A DNA stretch of 64,000 nt from JAEDHM01 sp964368645 (GCA_964368645.1 CAYJBY010000014.1:1-64000); one strand, 5' to 3'. Positions 1 through 8,157 are shown, counted from the first letter of the stretch. Translations and numbers: made by a program. The notes: a model not told the origin generated them from the sequence alone.

Positions 1-69
1 GTTTTCAATTAATCAAAAAAATTTACGGTACGTAGCGATAATAATCCGCAATAGGTTTTGTCTTTTTTT

Positions 70-98
70 GCATATTGCATTCTTCCGTTGCATAGACT
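70..98 (+). promoter_or_regulatory. Putative sigma-E promoter of spoIVA
   Basis: A -35-like GCATATT at 70-76 is followed after 14 nt by CATAGACT at 91-98. This fits the mother-cell sigma-E consensus (KMATATT, then CATACAHT) with one mismatch in the -10 box. SpoIVA is made under sigma E in Bacillus subtilis, so the site agrees with the gene it precedes. A strong ribosome site (GGAGG, 119-123) lies 6 nt before the ATG. The assignment rests on consensus matching only. Confidence 0.6.
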
Positions 99-129
99 TT
101 AGGGAAAATCGTTTTAATGGAGGATTGGT

Positions 130-1608
130 ATGGATAAATTTAATCTTTACGAGGACGTAGCTACCCGTACAGGCGGCGACATCTATTTAGGGGTAGTAGG
201 ACCCGTCCGCACGGGCAAATCCACGTTCATAAAAAGATTTATGGAACTGCTTGTCTTGCCGGGTATCGAGGACAAGAATAAGCAGAAGCGCGCGCTTGAC
301 GAGCTTCCGCAATCCGCAGACGGCAAAACGGTTATGACCACACAGCCGAAGTTCGTGCCTGCGGAGGCGGTTAGCGTGCGTATAGGCGAGAATATGGATG
401 CCAAGGTGCGGCTAATCGACTGTGTCGGCTATATGGTTGACGGGGCGATAGGCAACACCGAGGGTGACAAGGTGCGTATGGTAAAAACCCCTTGGAGCAA
501 CGAGGAAATGCCCTTTGCCAAGGCGGCGGAGTTGGGAACGCAAAAGGTCATCAAGGATCATTCCACTATCGGTATCGTGGTTTCCACAGACGGAAGCGTA
601 ACCGATTTAAGCCGCCCTATGTACATAGAGGCGGAACAGAGAGTTGTTGATGAGCTGAAAAGCATAGGTAAGCCCTTCGCCGTGGTGCTTAACACCAGAA
701 CGCCCGATGCGCCAGATACCTTAAAATTAAGAGACGCGTTAGCAGAGCGTTACGGAGTGGCGGTAATTGCCAAGGACGTACTCAATATGACGATTGACGA
801 CGCCTTCGAGATACTGGAAAGTATCCTTTTGGAGTTCCCTGTCAAACTGTTGGACGCGGAAATCCCCGATTGGCTCAGAGCGTTGTCGTCTACCTCGGGT
901 GTTATCGGCTATCTGCTTGAAAAACTGGCGGCGGCAACCGAAAAGGTGGTAAAAATGAGCGACGTAAAGGGCGTCGAAAAGGTGTTTGCGGACAGTCCGT
1001 ATTTAGATTCCTGCGAGGTCAGTTCACTGGATATGGGCAAGGGACGCATAGTTCTTACGATGACGGTCAAGGAAGAGTTGTTCTACAAGGTTTTGAGCGA
1101 AACCTGCGGCAAAACCATTGACAGCGATTTCGGGCTGATGTCCTACGTCAGAGAACTGACGGCGGCGGCTGAGTCCTATAACAAGATAAAAACCGCGTTG
1201 GACGAGGTGGCGGTAAGAGGCTACGGAATCGTAACGCCCTCTATGGACGAGATGGTTTTAGAGGAGCCCGAGATAGTCAAGCAGGCTGGGCGGTTCGGCG
1301 TAAGGCTGAGAGCGTCCGCACCCTCGTTGCACATAATGCGCGTTGACGTGAATACCGAGGTTAATCCGATTGTGGGAAGCGAGGCGCAGAGCGAGGAGCT
1401 GGTGAAGTATCTGCTTTCGGAATTTGAAAACGATCCCAAGGGAATATGGCAAACCAATATGTTCGGCAAGTCCTTGGAAAGCCTTGTCAACGAGGGGCTT
1501 AACGGCAAATTGCTGGCGGTTCCCGAGGAAGCGCATCTAAAGATGCGGCGGACGCTGGGACGAATCATTAACGAGGGGAAGGGCGGAATGATTTGCATTC
1601 TGCTGTAA
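130..1608 (+). CDS. spoIVA: Stage IV sporulation protein A (spore coat morphogenetic ATPase)
   Basis: SpoIVA is the ATPase that polymerises into the basement layer of the spore coat on the forespore outer membrane during sporulation. The 492-residue product has the family's usual length. The Walker A loop GPVRTGKST lies at residues 24-32 (Lys30), and a Walker-B-like DCVGY follows. The middle and C-terminal SpoIVA regions are present, and the hydrophobic end ICILL is typical of the family's conserved C-terminus, which docks on SpoVM in B. subtilis. The ATG is preceded by GGAGG at 6 nt. The gene stands alone, with a sigma-E-like promoter upstream and a strong terminator just after the stop. No defect is visible. 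It identifies the host as an endospore former. Confidence 0.97.
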   Translation: MDKFNLYEDVATRTGGDIYLGVVGPVRTGKSTFIKRFMELLVLPGIEDKNKQKRALDELPQSADGKTVMTTQPKFVPAEAVSVRIGENMDAKVRLIDCVGYMVDGAIGNTEGDKVRMVKTPWSNEEMPFAKAAELGTQKVIKDHSTIGIVVSTDGSVTDLSRPMYIEAEQRVVDELKSIGKPFAVVLNTRTPDAPDTLKLRDALAERYGVAVIAKDVLNMTIDDAFEILESILLEFPVKLLDAEIPDWLRALSSTSGVIGYLLEKLAAATEKVVKMSDVKGVEKVFADSPYLDSCEVSSLDMGKGRIVLTMTVKEELFYKVLSETCGKTIDSDFGLMSYVRELTAAAESYNKIKTALDEVAVRGYGIVTPSMDEMVLEEPEIVKQAGRFGVRLRASAPSLHIMRVDVNTEVNPIVGSEAQSEELVKYLLSEFENDPKGIWQTNMFGKSLESLVNEGLNGKLLAVPEEAHLKMRRTLGRIINEGKGGMICILL

Positions 1609-1615
1609 GATAACG

Positions 1616-1642
1616 AAGCGGCGCGTTCTGCGCCGCTTTTTT
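1616..1642 (+). terminator. Rho-independent terminator of spoIVA
   Basis: A perfect 9-bp stem, AAGCGGCGC (1616-1624) with GCGCCGCTT (1630-1638), encloses a 5-nt loop and runs into a T tract ending at 1642. It starts 8 nt after the spoIVA stop codon. No gene is seen from here to 1864. Confidence 0.93.
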
Positions 1643-1781
1643 GGTGTTACGAAGAGGTCGGAAGCAGGATTTTCACGATATATAATCCGCAATACGACAA
1701 CAAAACCGCTTAACTTTCAGAGAGGGCGCAACACAGACACGGAAAAAATAAAAAAAAGTAGGACAAATATCAAAACGCCTA

Positions 1782-1810
1782 TTGAAAAGCGCACTTTTGT
1801 ATGTTAAAAT
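1782..1810 (+). promoter_or_regulatory. Sigma-A promoter of the SCP2-like/aminotransferase unit
   Basis: TTGAAA (1782-1787) and TAAAAT (1805-1810) are separated by exactly 17 nt. Transcription would start near 1817, giving a leader of about 48 nt that contains AAGGAGGAT before the TTG start codon. Confidence 0.7.
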
Positions 1811-1864
1811 ATATACTAAATAAGCATAAATATATGCGAGGAATTTAACAAGGAGGATACAAAT

Positions 1865-2632
1865 TTGAAAGATTCAAGAGCTCTAGCTTACGTTAATTTC
1901 TATGCGGCTATCGGTACATTATCTGCTTACTGCAAGTACAGCGCCGAAGCTAAGGAAATCGCGGCAAAGAAAGATATCGCCATTCGCTTTAAGGTCAAGG
2001 ACGGTCCTGACGGCGTTTTAACCTTTAAGGGCGGCGAGGTAACGGCTGTTCCTTATGCACCCGAAGTGCCTTTCGATATCGGTTTGGCTTGCAATTCCTG
2101 CGACCAGTTCAATGCATTGGTGGCAGGTGAGAAGGTCACTCCTATGCCGTTCAAGGGCTTGTTAAAGTTGAGCTTTGTACTGGATAAGACCAGCGCGTTC
2201 AATGTTTTAACGGACAAAATGAGCAAATTAATGCGTGCAAAAGAGTTTGCTACCGCCGATGAGAAAAAACTTGCAACCCTCCTTACATTTAATGCAATGG
2301 CTGCCGCTATTACGCAGGTCGGCAATTGGGATCCTAAGGGCAAAGTTGCTTGTAAGAACTGGCCGGAAGGACAGGTCGCAATGGAGATTCCGGGCGAGTG
2401 TTCACTTTGCATAGAGAAGACCAAGGCAGGCGTGCTTGAGTTTAAGAAAGCGGCGGATAGACCTCGTGCCAAAATGGTTTTCCGCAATATCGACGTAGCC
2501 AAGGGCGTTATTGACGGCGTGTTAGACGCAATGACGTGTATCGGCACAGGTGATATTAGAATGTTCGGTATGGGCTGGATGTTAGACAACCTTAACAAGT
2601 GTCTTAACCTTGTCCCGGAATATTTGGCATAA
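1865..2632 (+). CDS. SCP2-like sterol/lipid-binding domain protein
   Basis: The 255-residue protein resembles bacterial SCP2-type lipid-binding proteins: an alpha/beta domain with the segment IRFKVKDGPDGVLTFKGG near residues 40-57, followed by a helical part. It has no signal peptide or membrane segment and is probably cytosolic. The start is TTG at 1865, chosen because AAGGAGGAT sits just upstream at good spacing. The stop overlaps the Shine-Dalgarno site of the next gene, so the two are surely co-transcribed and probably translationally coupled. SCP2 domains carry hydrophobic ligands such as lipids or acyl-CoAs in other organisms; the ligand here is unknown. The family call is by eye. Confidence 0.7.
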   Translation: MKDSRALAYVNFYAAIGTLSAYCKYSAEAKEIAAKKDIAIRFKVKDGPDGVLTFKGGEVTAVPYAPEVPFDIGLACNSCDQFNALVAGEKVTPMPFKGLLKLSFVLDKTSAFNVLTDKMSKLMRAKEFATADEKKLATLLTFNAMAAAITQVGNWDPKGKVACKNWPEGQVAMEIPGECSLCIEKTKAGVLEFKKAADRPRAKMVFRNIDVAKGVIDGVLDAMTCIGTGDIRMFGMGWMLDNLNKCLNLVPEYLA

Positions 2633-2644
2633 GGAGGTATGATG

Positions 2645-3922
2645 ATGGAAAAGCATAAGATTTACACTCACGAAAAATCCCAGTCGGAATTTATGAGAGC
2701 GGTTAAAGTTATCCCTGCCGGTGTATATGGACATTTAGGTCCTTCCGAGGGTTTTATGAGCCCCGTCACAGAGTGGCCTCTGTTCGGCGATAAGGCTAAG
2801 GGTTCGGAGTTTTGGGACGTTGACGGTAACAGATATATCGATTATATGTGCGCCTACGGTCCTAACGTGTTGGGTTATAACGATCCCGACGTAGATGCGG
2901 CGGCTCAGGCTCAGTATGCGAAATGCAACTGTACCACATCTCCCTCCTCCACTATGATAGATTTTGCGGAGAAGCTCTGCGACGTGGCGAAACGTGATTG
3001 GGCATTCTTTGCCAAGAACGGTAACGACGTTACTCAGTACGCGATGATGATTACCCGTGCGGCAACAGGACGCAAGAAGCTGATTCTTATCAAGGGTTAT
3101 TACCACGGTGTTTCTCCTTGGACTCAGAACGAAGCTTGCCCCGGCACCCTTCACGAGGATTGCGGCAACAACATAATCATTCCGTTCAACGATATTGACG
3201 CACTGGAAAAGACTATCGCCGAGAACAAGGGCGAAATCGCAGGTTTTATTTCCACTCCTTATATGCACGGCAACTTTATCGACAACGTACTTCCCGCTCC
3301 CGGTTATTGGCAGAAGGTCAGAGAGATCTGCGACAGAGAGGGTATCGTGTTGGTAATCGACGACGTTCGTTGCGGTTTCCGTCTTGACCTTAAGGGTTCC
3401 GACCGTCACTTCGGCTTTACCGCCGACTTGATTTGCTTCTGCAAGGCGTTGGCTAACGGCTATAACGTATCCGCTCTTTGCGGTGTGAAACGTCCTGAAA
3501 GCAAGTATGACCTCAAGGCAATCGCGTCTTCCGTGTCCTATACAGGTTCCTACTGGATGTCTGCGGCTCCCTTTGCGGCAGGCATAGCTTGTCTTGACAA
3601 GATGGTTAAGTACAATATGTCCGAGAAACTGAGAAAGGACGGCATCAAGCTGACCGAGGGCTTTAAGAAAGCCGCGGCTAAATACGGCTACAATCTCGTT
3701 GTATCCGGCGAGCCTGCATTGTTCTATCTGCGTCTTGACGATCCCGATCAGAACTTCTTCCTCCATCAGGAATGGATTTGCGAATGTGTAAAGCGCGGTT
3801 TGTTCCTTGCTTCTCACCATAACCATTTCATCAATTTGAGTTTGACCGACGAGTTAATCGAAGAGTCTATTCAGATTGCGGACGAGGCTTTTGCCGCCGT
3901 TGCAGAGAATCATAATAAATAA
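2645..3922 (+). CDS. Class-III PLP aminotransferase, glutamate-1-semialdehyde aminomutase-like
   Basis: This is a fold-type I, class-III pyridoxal-phosphate enzyme of about 425 residues, close to the family's usual length. The N-terminal half has the DVDGNRYIDY segment typical of this class. IDDVRCGFR resembles the conserved DEVxTGFR cofactor site, and FCKALANGYN holds the probable Schiff-base lysine (Lys267 from this start). It looks nearer to HemL-type aminomutases than to ornithine or GABA aminotransferases, but no other haem gene is present, so a haem role is not supported. Three ATGs lie in a row at 2639, 2642 and 2645. The third is preferred because the AAGGAGG at 2631-2637 is then 7 nt away. 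It is coupled to the SCP2-like gene, which hints at a shared amine or lipid substrate. Substrate unknown. Confidence 0.82.
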   Translation: MEKHKIYTHEKSQSEFMRAVKVIPAGVYGHLGPSEGFMSPVTEWPLFGDKAKGSEFWDVDGNRYIDYMCAYGPNVLGYNDPDVDAAAQAQYAKCNCTTSPSSTMIDFAEKLCDVAKRDWAFFAKNGNDVTQYAMMITRAATGRKKLILIKGYYHGVSPWTQNEACPGTLHEDCGNNIIIPFNDIDALEKTIAENKGEIAGFISTPYMHGNFIDNVLPAPGYWQKVREICDREGIVLVIDDVRCGFRLDLKGSDRHFGFTADLICFCKALANGYNVSALCGVKRPESKYDLKAIASSVSYTGSYWMSAAPFAAGIACLDKMVKYNMSEKLRKDGIKLTEGFKKAAAKYGYNLVVSGEPALFYLRLDDPDQNFFLHQEWICECVKRGLFLASHHNHFINLSLTDELIEESIQIADEAFAAVAENHNK

Positions 3923-3946
3923 TTTTTACAGTCTATAACTAAAAGG

Positions 3947-3976
3947 AGAGCAGCTGTTGTTGCTCTTCTTTTTTTA
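3947..3976 (+). terminator. Rho-independent terminator after the aminotransferase
   Basis: AGAGCA (3947-3952) pairs with TGCTCT (3961-3966), extended inward by a C-G and a G-T pair, and is followed by a T-rich tract to about 3976. It lies 24 nt past the stop. The stretch from here to the next promoter at 4088 shows no gene. Confidence 0.8.
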
Positions 3977-4087
3977 TTAATGCAGTCGCCGCGATTTGCC
4001 ATTGGTAACAACCATTTCATAAATCATGGTTTTTTTAAGGCGGTTAACTAGAGAAATTAAGGACGTGGGAAAAAGCTAAGCAAAGTC

Positions 4088-4116
4088 TTGACTGTATATG
4101 CTAGGCATTATAGAAT
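4088..4116 (+). promoter_or_regulatory. Sigma-A promoter placed for leaderless transcription of gluQ
   Basis: TTGACT (4088-4093), a 17-nt spacer and TAGAAT (4111-4116) form a near-consensus promoter. The ATG of gluQ begins at 4123, only 6 nt beyond the -10 box, where transcription should start. No Shine-Dalgarno-like sequence precedes the ATG. Confidence 0.7.
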
Positions 4117-4122
4117 ATAGCT

Positions 4123-5049
4123 ATGGAAAGCAAGACCTTGGGGCGGTTTGCGCCCACTCCCAGCGGACGAATGCACTTGGGCAACGTCTTTAGCTTATTG
4201 AACGCTTGGCTTTTGGCAAAGTCGGACGGCGGTAAGATACTTTTGCGTATAGAGGATTTGTACGGTACTTTATGTCCGCCGAAATACGAAAATCTGATAA
4301 AAAGCGATTTGGAATGGCTGGGCTTGTACTGGGATTACGAGGTACAGCCGCAACGTGAACGGGGCAACGTGTATCAGGAAGTTATAGACTCGCTGATAAG
4401 TGCGGGCTTGGTATATCCTTGTTGGTGCACCCATAGCGTGCTGAACGTGTCAAAAGCACCTCACGCTACCGACGGACACATAGTTTATCCGGGTAATTGC
4501 CGTAATTTGACTGTTGCGGAAAGACAAGGCAGACGGGGAACGCCCTCTTTCAGACTTCAGGTGCCGAACAAAGTTTACGGTTGCGTGGACGGAGTGCAGG
4601 GTGCATACTACGAGAATTTAGCTAAGGATTGCGGCGATTTCGTGCTGAAAAAGGCGGACGGGAGTTTTAGTTATCAGTTAGCGGTTACTGTTGACGACTA
4701 TCTTGAGGGTGTCAATCAAGTGGTTCGCGGAGCTGACTTACTGACCTCTGTGCCAAGACAGCTTTACCTTACCGAGCTTTTGGGCGGCACTGCGCCGTCA
4801 TATTATCACGTTCCCTTGCTTAACGGTGTCGGAGGACGCAAGCTGTCAAAACGCGACTTGGATTTAGACCTCGGCGAGCTGCGAATGAGGACAGACTCGG
4901 CGAAAATATTAGGCTACCTAGCCTATCTTAGCGGAATCATTCCCCAAAATATCCCGAAGAGTGCGGAAGATTTGTTAAAAGTATTTGATAAATCCAATAT
5001 TCTACAAGTAAGTAAAGAGCTGGACGCTGAAGTATTGCTAAAAGGCTGA
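4123..5049 (+). CDS. gluQ: Glutamyl-Q tRNA(Asp) synthetase-like protein
   Basis: This is a truncated glutamyl-tRNA synthetase paralogue of 308 residues without an anticodon-binding domain, which is the usual GluQ size. GluQ charges glutamate onto queuosine at the wobble position of tRNA(Asp). FAPTPSGRMHLGN at residues 9-21 carries the HIGH-type signature, and KLSKR at about 240-244 is the KMSKS-type loop. CWC near residues 100-102 plus a Tyr and a later Cys around 123-127 match the zinc-binding insertion of this subfamily. The gene has its own promoter and no ribosome site, so its message is probably leaderless. A long palindrome follows at 5109. A discriminating GluRS is unlikely because the protein is too short. 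Confidence 0.88.
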   Translation: MESKTLGRFAPTPSGRMHLGNVFSLLNAWLLAKSDGGKILLRIEDLYGTLCPPKYENLIKSDLEWLGLYWDYEVQPQRERGNVYQEVIDSLISAGLVYPCWCTHSVLNVSKAPHATDGHIVYPGNCRNLTVAERQGRRGTPSFRLQVPNKVYGCVDGVQGAYYENLAKDCGDFVLKKADGSFSYQLAVTVDDYLEGVNQVVRGADLLTSVPRQLYLTELLGGTAPSYYHVPLLNGVGGRKLSKRDLDLDLGELRMRTDSAKILGYLAYLSGIIPQNIPKSAEDLLKVFDKSNILQVSKELDAEVLLKG

Positions 5050-5108
5050 TATTGAGTTGCACAGCACGACTGACATAGAGCCCAATATTTCCGATAAGGT
5101 GTTATTCA

Positions 5109-5149
5109 ACGCAAAAAATAACTGCAATGAATGCAATTATTTTTTGCGT
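5109..5149. terminator. Bidirectional terminator palindrome between convergent genes
   Basis: ACGCAAAAAATAA (5109-5121) pairs perfectly with TTATTTTTTGCGT (5137-5149). Inside, TGCA (5123-5126) pairs with TGCA (5132-5135) around a 5-nt loop, with one mismatch. Both strands read as a hairpin with a U tract, which suits termination of gluQ from the left and of the lipid-kinase gene from the right. Confidence 0.6.
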
Positions 5150-5184
5150 GGTAATTCAATAAAAAGTTGCTGTAGGGAGAACGC

Positions 5185-5236
5185 TTGTTGCCGTTATGCG
5201 TTGTGTAATAGCACTATTACATAATAGCAACGGCTA
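5185..5236. other. Bulged inverted repeat in the gluQ/lipid-kinase intergenic region
   Basis: A 7-bp perfect inverted repeat, GTAATAG (5205-5211) with CTATTAC (5214-5220), is flanked by CGTTG (5199-5203) and CAACG (5228-5232). Together they could form a longer bulged hairpin. No T tract follows, so it is not an obvious terminator. Function unknown. Confidence 0.35.
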
Positions 5237-5280
5237 ACGGTTGTGATTTGTGATTAGTTTAGCGTCTACGGCAGGTAGCG

Positions 5281-6153
5281 TTACATAAAGAGCTGTAATT
5301 CTCCGCTTTTAATCTTGCAATCCAACACTTTTTCTCTATACAATTCTCCGTCTAATTCAACGCAACCCTCGTCGATAAGCTCGATTTTACATTCTTTAAC
5401 GAAAAATTCTTCCGTGCAGGGCTCTTTTATGTGCTTGCCGCCGCTTAAGAATTTCAGCAGTAAGCCGAGGATTTTGCGTTTTTTGATTTCGTTGACAACG
5501 ACCAAGGTAATATATCCGTCGTCGATTTTTGAATTAGGGGATATAGGCATACCGCCGCCGATATAGATACCGTTAGCGGCAGTTATGAGAAAAACGGACT
5601 TTTGAGTCGCAACGCCGTCTATTGTCACAATGGATTTATGAAACTTTGCGTGAAGCAACACGTCGATTAGAGAAGCGTAATATTTCAGCTTGCCGCGAAA
5701 GGCTTTCATCGTGGAATATCTTTCCAATACGTCCACGTCCATACCTGCACCGGCACAGTTAATAGCGCGTTTGTTACCGACTTGAATGTAGTCCACGAAA
5801 CGCTTTGAGCCATTAATCGCCGCATTTAAGGCTTCTAACGGATCGGTGGAGATTCCTGCCGCGGCGGCAAAGTCATTGCCTGTTCCGCAGGGTATCAGTC
5901 CCAATGTAATTCTGCTGAAATCGGTAATGCCGTTAAGAACCTCGTTAAAACTGCCGTCGCCGCCTAAAGCCAATAAATCTGTATGAGCCTGCGAATCGTT
6001 AAGTTCCTTTACCAAAGCGGTAGCGTGCTGAGGGCCTTCTGTCTTGTGAATTGTATATTCTATATTAGCGGAATCAAGCTTTTCGGTGACGATTTTCAGC
6101 GTGTCCAAGGATTTGCCGTTTCCACCGTGAGGGTTGATCATAATATCAAACAT
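5281..6153 (-). CDS. Diacylglycerol kinase family lipid kinase (DagK/YegS-like)
   Basis: A 290-residue soluble lipid kinase of the DAGK catalytic family. The nucleotide-binding signature GGDGSFNEVLNG lies near residues 64-75, and PCGTGNDFA near 88-96 is the second conserved loop. INPHGG at the N-terminus is the usual opening motif. Members phosphorylate diacylglycerol or related lipids at the membrane, recycling diacylglycerol for phospholipid synthesis. The ATG has AGGAGG upstream and a consensus promoter at 6194-6222. It is transcribed alone and converges on gluQ. Length is normal and the key motifs are intact. A sphingosine-kinase-like or otherwise specialised substrate cannot be excluded. 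Confidence 0.9.
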   Translation of the reverse strand: MFDIMINPHGGNGKSLDTLKIVTEKLDSANIEYTIHKTEGPQHATALVKELNDSQAHTDLLALGGDGSFNEVLNGITDFSRITLGLIPCGTGNDFAAAAGISTDPLEALNAAINGSKRFVDYIQVGNKRAINCAGAGMDVDVLERYSTMKAFRGKLKYYASLIDVLLHAKFHKSIVTIDGVATQKSVFLITAANGIYIGGGMPISPNSKIDDGYITLVVVNEIKKRKILGLLLKFLSGGKHIKEPCTEEFFVKECKIELIDEGCVELDGELYREKVLDCKIKSGELQLFM

Positions 6154-6193
6154 AATAATAACCTCCTATCAGTTATTGACGGAATACAAATAA

Positions 6194-6222
6194 ATAATAA
6201 CACCACTTACATAGTTTGTCAA
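6194..6222 (-). promoter_or_regulatory. Consensus sigma-A promoter of the lipid-kinase gene
   Basis: On the minus strand TTGACA (6222-6217), a 17-nt spacer and TATTAT (6199-6194) give transcription from about 6187 and a leader of about 34 nt with an AGGAGG site. The region between here and 6429 shows no gene and no convincing terminator. Confidence 0.8.
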
Positions 6223-6429
6223 TTTTTAATATTTAACTTAAAACGCAACTTATCAAAAGGGAGTATCAAATACGTAACCATAGTTAAGTTACTTGCTGAA
6301 AATTACAAAAATACCTTATAAAAAGGCAATCGGGATTGATGTATCGCCGTCATAGCTAAGTTAAAAAACAACCGATTTTTGAGTGCAGTTAAGGATTTTA
6401 TATTGATGAGCGTTAAAATGATAAGTCGA

Positions 6430-7173
6430 TTATTTCAGCAAAAAGTTCTTGAAGCGAGGGAAGATAGGATCCTGTGCGCTGAACTTATCGATAAGCTTTC
6501 CCCACAGCGCGATTATTGGCGCATTGACAGCCGCCGTTATCGCCGTTCCCAATCCGATATGATGGAAGTCCGAATAAAGAATACTGATGGGCTCAAAGGA
6601 AGGTAAGTCTGCGTAATTAAGGGAAAACACCAAGATTAGAGATAATGCAAGCAGGCATAAGTCAAATGTCATTTTCACCTTGTTAATATTCTTTTGGTAG
6701 CGAGAGGATACCTCCGCCACGAAAAGCTCGTAAACCTGAAGAGGTAAGTAGGTTCGGAAGAAAAAAGCCACGCCCAGTGCGACCAAAACCGTGCTTAATA
6801 CGAAGAAAATCCAACGTAAATAAATCTCTGAACAGGGCTCTGCGCCGAAAATGAGTATCCAAAGGTCCAGAATATTGCCGTAAATAAAAGCGACCAAAAA
6901 GGAAAGAAGATAACGCCACTTAAAACCGCGGACGATACAGCACATAAGGAAGAGAAAAACGCCTTGCAAAAAATATTCGGTCATTCCGATGGTTAAGAAC
7001 CCGATAAAGGGGTGAAGTGCGTCGTAGATTATGAAAGTCGGCGCCGCAATCATAGATACTCCCAGAGATGCTTTGTTGGCAAAGCATACGCCCAAGGACA
7101 CTATAATCATCGCTAAAAGCCAGTTAAACTCGCCGCATTTTTGAAGTTTTTTCTTTTGTATAGTTTCTTCCAT
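6430..7173 (-). CDS. YczE/YyaS/YitT-like integral membrane protein (DUF6198-like)
   Basis: A 247-residue polytopic membrane protein with about six hydrophobic segments and a short charged N-terminus. The opening FNWLLAMIIVSLGVCFANKA and the following SLGVSMIAAPTFI segment resemble the YczE/YitT-like DUF6198 family, whose function is not established. A near-consensus promoter ends 6 nt before the ATG and there is no Shine-Dalgarno site, so the transcript is predicted to be leaderless. It is monocistronic, separated from the signal-peptidase gene by a repeat-containing spacer. A transporter or regulator role cannot be decided from the sequence. Confidence 0.72.
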   Translation of the reverse strand: MEETIQKKKLQKCGEFNWLLAMIIVSLGVCFANKASLGVSMIAAPTFIIYDALHPFIGFLTIGMTEYFLQGVFLFLMCCIVRGFKWRYLLSFLVAFIYGNILDLWILIFGAEPCSEIYLRWIFFVLSTVLVALGVAFFFRTYLPLQVYELFVAEVSSRYQKNINKVKMTFDLCLLALSLILVFSLNYADLPSFEPISILYSDFHHIGLGTAITAAVNAPIIALWGKLIDKFSAQDPIFPRFKNFLLK

Positions 7174-7179
7174 CGCATA

Positions 7180-7208
7180 ATGGTAGCATTTTGCAAAAGC
7201 AATGTCAA
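7180..7208 (-). promoter_or_regulatory. Sigma-A promoter placed for leaderless transcription of the YczE-like gene
   Basis: Minus-strand TTGACA (7208-7203), a 17-nt spacer and TACCAT (7185-7180) are followed by 6 nt and then the ATG at 7173. A small inverted repeat, AAACCC/GGGTTT around GTAA (7210-7225), lies directly upstream and may end transcripts arriving from lepB. Confidence 0.65.
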
Positions 7209-7249
7209 CAAACCCGTAAGGGTTTTGGAAAAATAACCATTAAGTGGCA

Positions 7250-7368
7250 TTTCTTAAAGAATAGCTGGCAGAAAAAACTTCGAGCAGTAGGTTTATAACG
7301 AATAGCAGAAAGAAAATAGAGTTTTAAGCAGTAAGTTCATAAAGAATAGCTAACAAAAAATATCAAAA
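7250..7368. repeat. Degenerate ~42-bp tandem repeat downstream of lepB
   Basis: About two and a half copies of a unit beginning with a form of AAAGAATAGC start at 7256, 7297 and 7341. Between them, GAGCAGTAGGTTTATAA and AAGCAGTAAGTTCATAA are also matched. The copies have diverged. No open reading frame covers them. Confidence 0.55.
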
Positions 7369-7431
7369 CCGTATTAAAATCGGGTAGGTAGAAAGGTAAG
7401 AAAAAGTACGCCGTATAGATAAGCGGAAAAG

Positions 7432-8157
7432 TTATTCCGTTTTCACTCTGTCCATATTATTGGTTAATTCTCCGTCAACTCTCATCAAGGTGACAGTACC
7501 CAAAATCCAATCCTTTTTGACCGCACCGAAGTCACTGCTGTCATAGCTTACTCTGCGGTTGTCGCCCAGAACGTAATATTCGTCCTCCGCAAGCGTAAAC
7601 GCCGCTCTTGCGTTCAAGGTATTAGCTCCCGATGGAATATTGCCGAGGTAGCGATATGCCGAATCGTAAATGACAAATCCCTCGTCAAGCAGTTCGCCGT
7701 TACGATAGAGATTAATCATATAGCATCTCGTTTGCTCGGAAAATTCGCTTTTGTATTCCAACGTATCGCCGGGAAGTCCTATGACGCGTTTCACCAAGCA
7801 CGTCCATTTGTCCGAAATCGGCTGTGGATTAACCATAGTGCCGAAGAAGGGAAGACATTTTGCAAAGCTTTCAGCGTTATAGTCGTTGTTTAACGGGCAT
7901 TCGCTCATATCGGGATTAGAGAAATCGTTGGGAATATACAGCACCACAATATCGTAAAACTCGGGCTTACCACCTACGGTTCGGACGTAAATAATGTCGC
8001 CCGTGCTGAGCGTGCTTTCCATACTGTTACCCTCAACCCAGATGGTGCGTAGCAAGCAAAACTTGACGACAGCCGCGGCAAAAAAAGCGATTAGCATCAA
8101 TAGAATTGCAATCGCCAATGCGGAGATTATTTTTTTCGCGGTAGTCATTTTGTTCAT
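7432..8157 (-). CDS. lepB: Type I signal peptidase (bacterial Ser-Lys type)
   Basis: Membrane-bound signal peptidase I that removes signal peptides from Sec-exported proteins. From the ATG at 8157 it has about 241 residues. One transmembrane segment spans roughly 10-32. Box B, VEGNSMESTL, holds the catalytic Ser45. KRVIGLPGD holds the general-base Lys123, and GDNRRVSYDSSDFG is the box-E region. The lysine makes it a standard bacterial enzyme and not a SipW (Ser-His) type, which matters because the last gene in the window carries a SipW-type signal. An in-frame TTG at 8166 would add three residues but lies inside the -10 box, so 8157 is preferred. It has no ribosome site and its promoter implies a leader of 0-2 nt. 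Confidence 0.92.
   Translation of the reverse strand: MNKMTTAKKIISALAIAILLMLIAFFAAAVVKFCLLRTIWVEGNSMESTLSTGDIIYVRTVGGKPEFYDIVVLYIPNDFSNPDMSECPLNNDYNAESFAKCLPFFGTMVNPQPISDKWTCLVKRVIGLPGDTLEYKSEFSEQTRCYMINLYRNGELLDEGFVIYDSAYRYLGNIPSGANTLNARAAFTLAEDEYYVLGDNRRVSYDSSDFGAVKKDWILGTVTLMRVDGELTNNMDRVKTE

Noticed and set aside
2735..3826. Open frame of 363 codons on the minus strand opposite the aminotransferase
   Set aside because: It lies wholly opposite a well-supported enzyme gene, has no ribosome site and no recognisable domain; it reflects codon bias of the sense gene.
2645..3922. hemL of the haem pathway
   Set aside because: Motifs are class-III PLP and HemL-like, but no other haem gene is near and its partner is a lipid-binding protein.
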